In this document: positions 8,361-20,353 of the stretch, piece after piece | Position numbering within the stretch: the stretch's first letter is position 1 | How the letters are laid out: each line of letters opens with the position of its first letter | NCBI GenBank assembly: GCA_902779395.1 | Contig: CACZBK010000024.1 | Location: 1 to 52,027, forward strand | Source of the DNA: an uncultured Lachnospiraceae bacterium | GTDB taxonomy: Bacteria; Bacillota; Clostridia; Lachnospirales; Lachnospiraceae | Direction: 5' to 3' | Length of the DNA stretch: 52,027 nucleotides | Program-made: the position numbers and the translations under genes | Notes under the pieces: generated by a model | Databases searched by the model: none | Told to the model about the DNA's origin: nothing | Seen by the model: the letters and a program-made list of their open reading frames with translations, nothing else

Positions 8361-9560
8361 ATGCAGTACAGGAAAGGTAAAAACGGAAACGATCTTTCTG
8401 TTCTGGGATATGGCTGCATGCGTTTTACCAAAAAAGGAAACCAGATAGATATCGATAAAGCTGACAAGGAGATCATGGCGGCGTACCATGCAGGAGTAAA
8501 CTATTATGATACAGCATATATCTATCCCGGCAGTGAGGCGGCGCTCGGTGAGATTTTGGAGCGTAACGCCATCAGAGACAAAGTCAATATCGCGACTAAA
8601 CTTCCGCAGTATCTGATAAAAGATGGCAAGGGTATCGATAAGTACTTTGGCGAGGAACTGTCACGTCTGCGCACGGACTATATCGATTATTATCTGATGC
8701 ATCATCTTACGGATGTAGATATGTGGGAAAAGCTTAAGGCTGTCGGGATCCTTGACTGGATAAAAGAAAAGAAAAAGTCGGGACAGATAAGGAATATCGG
8801 TTTCTCCTATCACGGTAATACAGATAATTTCATCACTATCTTAAATGACTATGACTGGGATTTCTGCCAGGTACAGTATAATTATCTGGATGAAGTAACA
8901 CAGGCAGGGGTGAGCGGAGTGAAGGCTGCCGCGGCCAAAGGTATCCCGGTTGTGATAATGGAACCTCTTCGCGGAGGAAAGCTTGTTAATATGCTGCCTG
9001 CGAAAGCAAAGAAAATATTTGCCGAAGACGCTCATGGATGGTCGCCGGCTGAATGGGCATTCAGATGGTTATATAACCAGCCTGAGGTGACAGTGGTCCT
9101 CTCCGGTATGAACTCTCCCGAAATGGTGGAAGAAAATGTAAAGACCGCAGATGATACGAAGAGCGGGTCGCTTACCGAAAAAGACCTTGAACTGCTTGAA
9201 CAGGTTAAGAAAGCTATCAGGGAAAATGAAAAAGTGGGATGCACGGGCTGCCGTTATTGTATGCCGTGCCCTAAGGGCGTGGATATTCCCGGTACTTTTG
9301 CATGCTATAATATGATGTATATCGAAAACAAGCGGGAGGGGCGTTTTCAGTTTGCGCAAACCGTCGGACTTACTAAGGAGCCTGCGTTTGCAAGCCAGTG
9401 TGTTGGCTGCGGCAAATGCGAGCAGCATTGCCCACAGTCTATCCCCATCCGCGAAAAGCTTAAAGAAGCGGATAAGGCGCTAAGACCGCTGCCGTATAAA
9501 GTGGGCATAAATGTAGCGCGGAAGTTCATGTTCCGTGCAAGGAAAGAGAAAAAGGCGTAA
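8361..9560 (+). CDS. 4Fe-4S-containing aldo/keto reductase
   Basis: A 399-aa cytoplasmic oxidoreductase. The N-terminal AKR barrel (about 1-285) shows catalytic Asp50, Tyr55, Lys80 and His114/115 in context (YYDTAYIYPGSE, NIATKL, YYLMHH). The C-terminal extension carries two ferredoxin-like cysteine sets: Cys294, 297, 300 and 303 (CTGCRYCMPCPKGVDIP) and Cys347, 350, 353 and 357 (CVGCGKCEQHCP). This architecture is common in anaerobic Clostridia, where such enzymes are thought to reduce carbonyls with electrons from ferredoxin or NAD(P)H. The ribosome site GGAGGTG is 7-8 nt before ATG. It appears monocistronic, with a 33-bp palindrome in its upstream region. The substrate cannot be read from sequence. 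Confidence 0.93.
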   Translation: MQYRKGKNGNDLSVLGYGCMRFTKKGNQIDIDKADKEIMAAYHAGVNYYDTAYIYPGSEAALGEILERNAIRDKVNIATKLPQYLIKDGKGIDKYFGEELSRLRTDYIDYYLMHHLTDVDMWEKLKAVGILDWIKEKKKSGQIRNIGFSYHGNTDNFITILNDYDWDFCQVQYNYLDEVTQAGVSGVKAAAAKGIPVVIMEPLRGGKLVNMLPAKAKKIFAEDAHGWSPAEWAFRWLYNQPEVTVVLSGMNSPEMVEENVKTADDTKSGSLTEKDLELLEQVKKAIRENEKVGCTGCRYCMPCPKGVDIPGTFACYNMMYIENKREGRFQFAQTVGLTKEPAFASQCVGCGKCEQHCPQSIPIREKLKEADKALRPLPYKVGINVARKFMFRARKEKKA

Positions 9561-9586
9561 AAGAACACAAAATCTTCACAAAAGAA

Positions 9587-9613
9587 TTAGCACTCACCTC
9601 TTGACAGTGCTAA
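9587..9613 (+). promoter_or_regulatory. CIRCE operator (HrcA binding site)
   Basis: TTAGCACTC, nine bases, then CAGTGCTAA. This matches the CIRCE consensus (TTAGCACTC-N9-GAGTGCTAA) with one mismatch. It overlaps the -35 element of the hsp20 promoter, as expected for repression by HrcA at normal temperature. Confidence 0.93.
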
Positions 9614-9629
9614 CAATCGGGTGTATAAC
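9601..9629 (+). promoter_or_regulatory. SigmaA-type promoter of hsp20
   Basis: TTGACA (9601-9606), a 17-bp spacer and TATAAC (9624-9629). The -35 box lies inside the CIRCE element. The predicted start near 9636 gives a leader of about 120 nt before the ATG. Confidence 0.85.
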
Positions 9630-9694
9630 ATAGTCAGAACAAAGGAAATAGAGAAGATCCTAAAGAAGAACAGAAAGGTATAAGGATCTGAACA

Positions 9695-9750
9695 CTCCTT
9701 CCCCTTGCTCATGAAACCTATAGTTTATAGCTTTTATGAAAAAGGAGGGA
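9695..9750 (+). promoter_or_regulatory. Hairpin leader that can mask the hsp20 ribosome site (candidate RNA thermometer)
   Basis: A 14-bp stem (9709-9722 with 9726-9739; one mismatch, one G-U) is capped by a 3-nt loop. At its base the Shine-Dalgarno AAGGAGG (9742-9748) can pair either with CCTT at 9703-9706 (to AAGG) or with CTCCTT at 9695-9700 (to AAGGAG). A ribosome site held at the foot of an AU-rich stem upstream of a small heat-shock gene fits a thermosensor. This is a fold read by eye, not computed. Confidence 0.5.
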
Positions 9751-9756
9751 TGACTT

Positions 9757-10203
9757 ATGTTACTACCTAGTATTTTTGGAGAGAGATTGTTAGACGACTG
9801 GATGGACTTCCCGAGGATGGATTTCCCCGACATCGACAGGAAACTGTATGGCAAACATGCAGCTAACGTCATGAAGACGGATGTTCGCGAACACGATGAT
9901 GGGTATGAGGTAGATATAGATCTGCCGGGATTCAAGAAAGATGAGATCAGTCTTTCACTTGAGAACGGTTACCTGAGTGTAAATGCGGCCAAAGGTCTGG
10001 ATAAGGACGAGAAGGACAAGAAGGGCAAACTGATACGTCAGGAGCGCTACGCAGGTTCTATGACAAGAAGCTTTTATGTAGGCGAAGCGATCACCGAGCA
10101 GGAGATCAAGGCAAAATTTGAAAACGGTGTATTGCAGCTGAGCATACCTAAGAAAGAAGCGCCTAAGGTTCCTGAAAAGAAACTGATAGCCATCGAAGGA
10201 TGA
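9757..10203 (+). CDS. Small heat-shock protein, Hsp20 / alpha-crystallin family
   Basis: A 148-aa cytoplasmic ATP-independent holdase that keeps unfolding proteins soluble. The alpha-crystallin domain spans about residues 40-135: it begins VMKTDVREHDDGYEVDIDLP, has the GFKKDEISLSLENGYL strand region, and ends with the A-x-x-x-N-G-V-L motif (AKFENGVLQLSIPKKE). A short tail (PKVPEKKLIAIEG) holds an IAI-type oligomerisation motif. The ATG at 9757 follows AAAGGAGGG. CIRCE operator, matching promoter, structured leader and a downstream terminator make it a self-contained heat-induced unit. Confidence 0.96.
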   Translation: MLLPSIFGERLLDDWMDFPRMDFPDIDRKLYGKHAANVMKTDVREHDDGYEVDIDLPGFKKDEISLSLENGYLSVNAAKGLDKDEKDKKGKLIRQERYAGSMTRSFYVGEAITEQEIKAKFENGVLQLSIPKKEAPKVPEKKLIAIEG

Positions 10204-10238
10204 TGCTTTGGCATCACGTATAAGGATTAAATGAAGGG

Positions 10239-10267
10239 CGGCGGAGTGAAAGCTCCGCCGTCTTTTT
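10239..10267 (+). terminator. Rho-independent terminator after hsp20
   Basis: 8-bp GC-rich stem (10239-10246 with 10253-10260), 6-nt loop, then TCTTTTT. It lies 35 nt after the hsp20 stop codon. Confidence 0.9.
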
Positions 10268-10310
10268 ACGTTTGTGGACACCCGGGTGTATCTGTGATAT
10301 TCTTTGAATT

Positions 10311-11099
10311 ATGGAAAAGCTGATAACCCTTGATAATGTATCAAAATCATATGATGGAAAATATGTCCTGGATCACATTACGCTGGATCTGTATAAAGCA
10401 CAGTCCATAGCTTTTACCGGTCATAACGGATGCGGTAAGAGCACCCTGCTTAAGCTGATCGCGGGACTGATACGATCAAGCAGCGGAAAGATATCTTATC
10501 ATGAAAAGATCCGCTTTGGTTTTGTTCCGGAAAAGTTTCCGGGAATGAGCATAAGCATGAGGGATTATCTGTATTCCATAGCTGAGATTGAAAACGTTGA
10601 TCATTCTGAAGTAGACAGCCTTGTCAGAGATTTCTTTCTTGAATCCATGATAAATACAAAGCTCAATGAACTGTCAAAAGGCAGTCTTCAAAAGGTGGGA
10701 GTGATACAGGCTCTTATCGGCAAGCGGGATGTTATTTTGCTGGATGAACCACTTTCCGGCCAGGATGCCGCATCGCAGGATGTATTTATAGAAAAGATCA
10801 ACGAGCTGCGGGGCAAAGGAGTTACGGTTTTAATGTCCTGCCATGAGCGCAGACTTATTGATGAACTGACAGACAGGGAATATACGATAAATAATGGAAA
10901 GCTTTACTGCAAAGAAGGCGGGGAAGATTATTTATACAAGATCTTTGTAAAGAAAAATGAAAGCCTTACAGCATGGCCGGACATGACAGATCACGGAAAC
11001 AAAAGAATGCTGCAGGTAAAGAGTGCGGAATTAAAGGAAACAGTATTAAGGCTGTATAAAGAAGGATGGGAGCTTACCGGTATTGAAGAGTACATATAG
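10311..11099 (+). CDS. ABC transporter ATP-binding protein
   Basis: A 262-aa ATPase with Walker A GHNGCGKST (from about residue 37), a divergent signature LSKGSLQKVGVIQAL, Walker B VILLDEPLSG and H-loop MSCHE. The last roughly 70 residues are a C-terminal extension of the kind found in ABC-2 exporter ATPases. It overlaps the next gene, a membrane protein, which is the likely permease. The ATG has no good ribosome site; a weak promoter-like pair (TTGTGG ... GATATT) ends about 10 nt before it, so leaderless translation is possible. The substrate is unknown. Confidence 0.88.
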   Translation: MEKLITLDNVSKSYDGKYVLDHITLDLYKAQSIAFTGHNGCGKSTLLKLIAGLIRSSSGKISYHEKIRFGFVPEKFPGMSISMRDYLYSIAEIENVDHSEVDSLVRDFFLESMINTKLNELSKGSLQKVGVIQALIGKRDVILLDEPLSGQDAASQDVFIEKINELRGKGVTVLMSCHERRLIDELTDREYTINNGKLYCKEGGEDYLYKIFVKKNESLTAWPDMTDHGNKRMLQVKSAELKETVLRLYKEGWELTGIEEYI

Positions 11100-11811
11100 T
11101 CTGTATACAATACGACGCAGGCTTATGAAGAAGAATGCCCTGTGGATCATAACGGCTGTCTTAACCGCGGGATTTCTGGGGGTAATGTATTCTTTTGCTC
11201 CGGCATATGTGTGCAGCAGTTATCTGATCTCATCTGTTTTTATGTACTTCATCAGTGTGTATATTTCCATGGATCTGCATGAAAAGGAGAATGATGTTTT
11301 TGAAGAGGTATTGCTGCTTCATACAAAGAGTGACACAGAATACTATCTTTCAAGGGAAATGCTGCAGATACGGATGTGCCTGATATACGCTTTGATATTG
11401 TCGTTCTTTCCTGTAGTATATTCTGTTATACGGCCGGGATATTTTACAAGAGCTGTCACACCTGATGACCTGATATGCGGAGGCCTGATGATCATATTTT
11501 GCGGAATATGCGGGGCAGAAACAGGGGACTTTTTTCACCCGCGTTTTATCGGTCGTAAATATGGCGTCTGCGGCGCCATACTGATCACAGTTCTGGCTGT
11601 TTGTAAAGAGGGGCTTATACGGACATTTGCGGCATTTAAAATACTTGATATCATTACTCCGCCCATAACTGACAGTCTGGTGCTTTTGGGAAACACGGAC
11701 AGTTTTGATATTACAGCTATTCTGCTGATAGTGCTTCATATGTTCTTATTCTCACTGGCTGTGATGCTTATAAAAGTTAAGCTGTTGAAACGCTTCGGAT
11801 ACAGAATGTAA
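11083..11811 (+). CDS. Small membrane protein, probable ABC-2-type permease
   Basis: A 242-aa hydrophobic protein with about six membrane segments (for example near residues 17-35, 40-60, 97-115, 130-150, 160-180 and 212-235). No clear family motif; the assignment rests on its overlap with the ATPase gene and on the topology. The proposed start is TTG 11083, which overlaps the ATPase by 17 nt and follows AAGGATGGGAG. The alternative ATG 11125 lacks a ribosome site. The start is uncertain. Confidence 0.65.
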   Translation: MKSTYSLYTIRRRLMKKNALWIITAVLTAGFLGVMYSFAPAYVCSSYLISSVFMYFISVYISMDLHEKENDVFEEVLLLHTKSDTEYYLSREMLQIRMCLIYALILSFFPVVYSVIRPGYFTRAVTPDDLICGGLMIIFCGICGAETGDFFHPRFIGRKYGVCGAILITVLAVCKEGLIRTFAAFKILDIITPPITDSLVLLGNTDSFDITAILLIVLHMFLFSLAVMLIKVKLLKRFGYRM

Positions 11812-11820
11812 AACCACAAA

Positions 11821-11946
11821 AAACCACGGGTCACAAGACGATCTTCCCGCCTTTTAAGCGGCATCAGGTACCTCCCGCGATGCGGGGCCCTCCTAATGCC
11901 AAAAGGCGGGCCCCTTCTTATGACTTGGACGGACCTCGTGGTTTTT
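11821..11946 (-). repeat. 126-bp structured MITE-like element, copy B
   Basis: The reverse complement of this stretch matches 14774-14899 and the main part of 49625-49784 at most positions. Outer ends are AAACCACGGGTC and GACCTCGTGGTTTTT, making short imperfect terminal inverted repeats that share the GGACCTCGTGGTTTTT end with the short palindromes. Inside are nested stems: GGCATCAGG with CCTGATGCC around CCCGC/GCGGG, flanked by CCCGCCTTTT with AAAAGG-GGG. It lies between the ABC-2 permease and deformylase genes. No coding potential and no transposase are seen. Confidence 0.85.
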
Positions 11947-11985
11947 CGAGATAAAATAAGATAAGAATATCGGGAGATAAATAAA

Positions 11986-12396
11986 ATGGTAAAACAGATA
12001 GTAAGAGATCCGCTGTTTCTGGCGCAGAAGTCAGAGCCGGCAACAGAAGCCGACAGGCAGGTGATCGAGGATCTGACGGATACTTTAAAAGCAAACAGCG
12101 ACAGATGTGTCGGTATGGCGGCAAATATGATAGGAGTAAAAAAACAGATCATCGTGGTAGCGATCGGTCCGTTTATCCTTCCGATGGTGAATCCCGTGAT
12201 CACCAAGAAGACCGGGAAGTACGAAACGGAAGAAGGCTGCCTGTCTCTGGATGGTGTGAGAGCGTGTACAAGATATAAAGAGATCGAAGTGGATTATCTG
12301 GACAGGGATTTTAAAAAGCAGCACGGAAAGTACAGTGATTTTACTGCCCAGATCATACAGCATGAGATACAGCATTTCAGCGGGGAGTTGATATGA
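11986..12396 (+). CDS. Peptide deformylase-like metalloprotein
   Basis: A 136-aa protein of the polypeptide deformylase family, which removes the N-formyl group from new proteins. Motif 2 EGCLSL (Cys85) and motif 3 HEIQH (His126, Glu127, His130) give the three metal ligands and the catalytic Glu. Motif 1 reads GMAANMIG, where classical enzymes have G-x-G-x-A-A-x-Q; the glutamine that helps bind the formyl group is replaced. It is also shorter than typical Def (about 150-190 aa). It may be a second, specialised deformylase rather than the housekeeping one. GGGAGAT precedes the ATG. It overlaps the SGNH gene by 4 nt. Confidence 0.88.
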   Translation: MVKQIVRDPLFLAQKSEPATEADRQVIEDLTDTLKANSDRCVGMAANMIGVKKQIIVVAIGPFILPMVNPVITKKTGKYETEEGCLSLDGVRACTRYKEIEVDYLDRDFKKQHGKYSDFTAQIIQHEIQHFSGELI

Positions 12397-12929
12397 GAAC
12401 ACTTTTTATAGGTAACAGCCATACTTATTTTAACGACATGCCGGCTATTTTTAAAAATATATGTAAAGAGCAGGGCATTGATATGCAGGTCACGATGCTC
12501 ACAAAGGGCGGCATGGGGCTGGATTATCATGTGGAAAACGAGCAGACAAGATTCAATATTCTTTATGGAGAATACGATTTTGTTATACTGCAGCATGTGG
12601 CGCATCCGATGGGAGAATACGATGTGATGGAAGCGGCTGCGGATAAGATCGTGTCCTGGATAAGAGAGGCCGGAGTCGTTCCTTGCTATTTTATGACATG
12701 GACGGAAGAAAACAACGAACAGTTTCAGGCAGAGATGGCTGCCAGATATCGAAAGCTTGCTGGGAAACATGAATGTCTGCTTGCTCCCGTCGGTGAAAAA
12801 TGGTGGGAGGAGATCCATAGGAATCCGTCTGTGGATCTATACTATGAAGATAGAAGGCATGCGTCCGAAGCGGGATCGGAACTTGCGGCGCAGGTAATAT
12901 TTGATACTCTGGGGATTGAAAAACCATGA
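12393..12929 (+). CDS. SGNH/GDSL-type hydrolase
   Basis: A 178-aa protein with the SGNH block I FIGNSHT (nucleophile Ser9), an oxyanion-type Gly block (TKGGMGLDYH) and block V D-R-R-H (Asp153, His156). The family hydrolyses esters, often acetyl groups on glycans or lipids. In place of the usual block III Asn context it has VILQHVAHPMG, as in small intracellular SGNH proteins. No signal peptide. The start overlaps the deformylase by 4 nt. The last residues and stop codon (EKP-stop) are provided by a GGTCCGTCCCC palindromic repeat, so the original C-terminus may have been altered. Confidence 0.8.
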   Translation: MRTLFIGNSHTYFNDMPAIFKNICKEQGIDMQVTMLTKGGMGLDYHVENEQTRFNILYGEYDFVILQHVAHPMGEYDVMEAAADKIVSWIREAGVVPCYFMTWTEENNEQFQAEMAARYRKLAGKHECLLAPVGEKWWEEIHRNPSVDLYYEDRRHASEAGSELAAQVIFDTLGIEKP

Positions 12930-12947
12930 GGTCCGTCCCCGTGGTTT
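12919..12947. repeat. Short palindromic repeat unit at gene end
   Basis: AAAAACCATGAGGTCCG followed by TCCCCGTGGTTT: one unit of the same family as 1319-1388. It contains the TGA stop (12927-12929) of the SGNH gene and leaves 23 nt before the ATG of the deacetylase gene. Confidence 0.8.
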
Positions 12948-12970
12948 ATAGAGAGCGGAGGGATAAAAAA

Positions 12971-13810
12971 ATGGCAAACCTGATAATGCGTTTTCCGGAC
13001 GGGAAAGCAAAAGCGCTTACGTTAAGTTATGATGATGGAGTGGAGCAGGATGAGCATCTTCTCGAAATAGTATTGAAACATGGTTTGAAGGGAACGTTTA
13101 ATATCAACAGCGGATGTTTCCCGGAGGCTGATGTGAAGTATGCTCCCGGAATCATACACAGGCGCATGCCGCTGGAGCGTTTAAAAGAAGTATACAATGG
13201 AAGCGGATGGGAGATAGCAGCACATGCCTATACGCATGCTGCGCTTACAGGGCTTCCCGGGAATCTGGCTACGGAGGAAGTGCTGCGTGACAGAAGAACT
13301 CTTGAAGAAATATTCGGAACGGTGATAAGGGGATTTGCCTATCCGTATGGTGCATACGATGACAAAAGTGTGGAGATCCTGAAGAATTGTGGCATGGCAT
13401 ATGCAAGAACAGTGAATTCAACGCATGATTTCTATATACCGCAGGACTGGCTCAGGCTGCCGGCAACATGTCACCACAATGATCCGGAGCTGATGAAGCT
13501 GGCCGAAAGATTTACGGAAACAAAAGGCCGCTGGCATCCGATGCTGTTTTATCTGTGGGGACACAGTTATGAATTTGAGGCGCAGAATAACTGGAAAGTG
13601 CTCGAAGATTTTGCGGAGGCTGTCAGCGGCAGGGAAGACATCTGGTATGCGACAAATATAGAGATCTATGATTACTGCGAAGCTTTTGGAAGATTGATCT
13701 TTGATACTGCGATGAAGCTCTGCATCAATCCGACGGCAACGGATCTGTGGTATACTTATGGGGATATGGATATTTATGTACCGGCAGGAGCGACGGTAAG
13801 CATATCATAA
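12971..13810 (+). CDS. Polysaccharide deacetylase (NodB/CE4 family)
   Basis: A 279-aa enzyme. CE4 motifs are visible: motif 1 TLSYDDG (Asp21/Asp22), motif 2 H-A-Y-T-H (His85, His89) and motif 3 FAYPYGAYDD. These bind the metal that removes N- or O-acetyl groups from glycans. There is no N-terminal signal peptide or anchor, so an intracellular role on imported oligosaccharides is plausible. I chose ATG 12971 because GGAGGG lies 8 nt upstream; the longer frame from 12926 starts inside the palindromic repeat. The aldose epimerase gene follows 47 nt later. Confidence 0.9.
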   Translation: MANLIMRFPDGKAKALTLSYDDGVEQDEHLLEIVLKHGLKGTFNINSGCFPEADVKYAPGIIHRRMPLERLKEVYNGSGWEIAAHAYTHAALTGLPGNLATEEVLRDRRTLEEIFGTVIRGFAYPYGAYDDKSVEILKNCGMAYARTVNSTHDFYIPQDWLRLPATCHHNDPELMKLAERFTETKGRWHPMLFYLWGHSYEFEAQNNWKVLEDFAEAVSGREDIWYATNIEIYDYCEAFGRLIFDTAMKLCINPTATDLWYTYGDMDIYVPAGATVSIS

Positions 13811-13857
13811 CAGAGGGATATAATTCACGACATAAATAAAAAAAGGAGCGACAGATC

Positions 13858-14775
13858 ATGCGGTATTTTTTTGAAAATGACAGGATCAAAGTGGAGATCG
13901 ATTCCTTCGGAGCAGAAGTGAAATCCGTGATAAACAAGAATAATATGCGGGAGTATATGTGGTATGGCAATCCCAAATACTGGGGACGAACATCTCCGGT
14001 ACTCTTTCCGTTTGTGGGAAGCCTAAAAGATAAGAAGTATAGATGGAACGGAAAAGAATATGCCATGGGGCAGCATGGATTCGCGCGGGACCGCGAGTTT
14101 TCTCTTGTCAGACGGACGGAAGATGAGATATGGTTTGAATTAAGATCTGATGCGGAAACGCTGGAAGAATATCCGTTTGCATTTATATTGCAGATCGGTT
14201 ATCAGATCTCACGCGGCGCCGAGACAGATGACGTCAAAGTACTTTGGAAGGTAAGCAATCCGTCAGATGAAACCATGTATTTTTCTATTGGAGCACATCC
14301 TGCGTTTCTATGCCCAGTGCACGGATTTGATAAAAAGAAAGCCGGATGCAAGGAAGGGTATAAACTATATTTTGACGGCGTGGATGTGATACGGCATCAT
14401 GGAAATGATGTGGCGACAGGACTGGCACTGCGCGAGGATATAGAGATGCCGCTGGATCACGGATATGTAACTATCACAAAGGAATTCTTTGACCGTTGCA
14501 CATATATGGTGGAAGGCGATCAGACTAAATGCGTTGGCATTGCTGATGAAGAAGGAAAGCATATCGTGGATGTATGTTTTGACACGCCGTTATTTGCGAT
14601 ATGGTCGCCGGAAAAGAAGGATGCGCCGTTCATCTGCATTGAGCCGTGGTACGGAAGATGCGATGCGGCAGACTTTGACGGTGATCTGACTGAAAGGGAA
14701 TACACAAATATCCTTGCACCCGGAGAAAGCTTCGAAGGCGGCTACACAATGAAGTTCTATGAATACTATTGGTAA
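13858..14775 (+). CDS. Aldose 1-epimerase family protein (LacX/galactose mutarotase-like)
   Basis: A 305-aa beta-sandwich sugar epimerase that interconverts alpha and beta anomers. Family features include the N-terminal IDSFGAEVKSV, the RTSPVLFPFVG segment, QHGFARDREF (catalytic His region), the SIGAHPAFLCP loop and CIEPWYG. AAGGAG precedes the ATG. It ends exactly at the 126-bp repeat, whose first bases form part of the TAA stop. Its position between the deacetylase gene and the glycosidase operon suggests handling of freed sugars. Confidence 0.92.
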   Translation: MRYFFENDRIKVEIDSFGAEVKSVINKNNMREYMWYGNPKYWGRTSPVLFPFVGSLKDKKYRWNGKEYAMGQHGFARDREFSLVRRTEDEIWFELRSDAETLEEYPFAFILQIGYQISRGAETDDVKVLWKVSNPSDETMYFSIGAHPAFLCPVHGFDKKKAGCKEGYKLYFDGVDVIRHHGNDVATGLALREDIEMPLDHGYVTITKEFFDRCTYMVEGDQTKCVGIADEEGKHIVDVCFDTPLFAIWSPEKKDAPFICIEPWYGRCDAADFDGDLTEREYTNILAPGESFEGGYTMKFYEYYW

Positions 14776-14899
14776 AACCATGGGTCCGTCCAAGTCATAA
14801 GAAGGGGCCCGCCTTTTGGCATCAGGAGGGACCCGCATCGCGGGAGGTACCTGATGCCGCTTAAAAGGTGGGAAGATCGTTTTGTGACCCGTGGTTTTT
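14774..14899 (+). repeat. 126-bp structured MITE-like element, copy A
   Basis: Same length and layout as copy B (opposite orientation) and copy C. It fills the gap between two convergent genes exactly: the TAA of the epimerase gene (14773-14775) and the TAA of the AraC gene (14898-14900, minus strand) both use bases of the element. Nested inverted repeats could form a strong bidirectional terminator. Confidence 0.88.
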
Positions 14900-15704
14900 A
14901 AATATTTCGGAATTGAGTCGGAGTAATATCCTCGTAACGTTTGAAGAGTTTGCAAAAATAACTGCTGGAGCAGAAGCCGGTTTTATCAGCTATATCCTCA
15001 ATTGTCATTTTGGTACCGGATAGTAATTCTTTTGCTGCCTGGATACGGCGCTTGGCTATGTATTCCATCGGACGTGTATCGAGAGAGCTTCGGAAGAGCC
15101 TGCAGATGTGCTGCTTGGACAGCCCGGATACTGCACAGAGATCTTCCATGGTGATCGGAGCGGAATAAGAGCTGTCGATCAGGTTCAGACATTTTTTTAA
15201 TGCCGGATTTGGCCCCGCTGAGCTGTTTAGATGGTTTATGGCCCTGTCCAGTTCTATCATAAATTCATACAGTATTCCGGAGGCTTTCATATTGCCGTAA
15301 AGATGGTCACGTTGCAGGGCAGTATGCATATTCATAAAAAGCTTATCCAGCTGAGCAGTGCTGTCGAGCGTAAAAGATACAGGAGCGGCAAAGCCGGTAT
15401 CGGAGAGCAGACGATCGCAGGCGTATCCTCCGGGTATCAACCAGTGATTATCCCATATATTACCGACCGGGTGATATTCATGAGGGTAAGAAGCAGGCAT
15501 AAAAAAACCCATACCTGCTTTTATCTCTGTCTTTATTCCATCGTAACTCAGCATCCCTCTGCCTTTGGTACAGTAGAATATTTGCGGGAATCCGTATTCC
15601 GTGCCGCGTCTTACCGGTGGCTGGCAATCGTGCATACCAAGACTAATAAGGTACAGCGGAAGCCTGCTTTCATGCGTGATAATCGGGTAATGAGAAAAAA
15701 ACAT
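14898..15704 (-). CDS. AraC-family transcriptional regulator
   Basis: A 268-aa regulator with an N-terminal cupin sugar-sensing domain (about 20-130, GFPQIFYCTKGRGMLSYDG) and two C-terminal helix-turn-helix motifs (about 165-265, SAPITMEDLCAVSGLSKQHICRLF and TIEDIADKTGFCSSSYFCKLFKRYEDITPTQFR, quoted in part). It is divergent from the GH29-GH2 operon across a 120-bp AT-rich gap with the near-palindrome TATCATGATA. It most likely activates that operon in response to a breakdown product. Confidence 0.93.
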   Translation of the reverse strand: MFFSHYPIITHESRLPLYLISLGMHDCQPPVRRGTEYGFPQIFYCTKGRGMLSYDGIKTEIKAGMGFFMPASYPHEYHPVGNIWDNHWLIPGGYACDRLLSDTGFAAPVSFTLDSTAQLDKLFMNMHTALQRDHLYGNMKASGILYEFMIELDRAINHLNSSAGPNPALKKCLNLIDSSYSAPITMEDLCAVSGLSKQHICRLFRSSLDTRPMEYIAKRRIQAAKELLSGTKMTIEDIADKTGFCSSSYFCKLFKRYEDITPTQFRNI

Positions 15705-15762
15705 GGTATGATCCTCATATAAAATGTATGTTCATATTGTTATATCATGATAATATCATACA

Positions 15763-15790
15763 TTGATTTCTATATATTGTAAACTATAAT
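15763..15790 (+). promoter_or_regulatory. Probable promoter of the glycosidase operon
   Basis: TTGATT (15763-15768), 16-bp spacer, TATAAT (15785-15790), 35 nt before the fucosidase ATG. AT-rich half-sites (ATATCAT) just upstream are placed where an AraC activator could bind. Confidence 0.65.
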
Positions 15791-15825
15791 GAAGCTAAGA
15801 TTGTGATATAAAGGGTTATTTGCTT

Positions 15826-20251
<4,426 letters not shown>

Positions 20252-20282
20252 AACCACGGAGAAGTCACCGGGGCGGAGCAGC

Positions 20283-20299
20283 TATGATCACAGATCATA
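20283..20299. promoter_or_regulatory. 7-3-7 perfect inverted repeat in the 20252-20353 gap
   Basis: TATGATC-ACA-GATCATA, 55 nt before the next start codon. It could be an operator or minor hairpin between two genes of the same operon. No partner copy was seen. Confidence 0.35.
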
Positions 20300-20353
20300 C
20301 AGAGTATAGCCTGATATAAATACAGAGTAACTGCCTGAGAGGGAGGATATGAC

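Noticed and set aside
11821-11946. CRISPR array or spaced repeats
   Set aside because: The repeats are dispersed single copies with internal symmetry, not regularly spaced units with unique spacers, and no cas genes are present.
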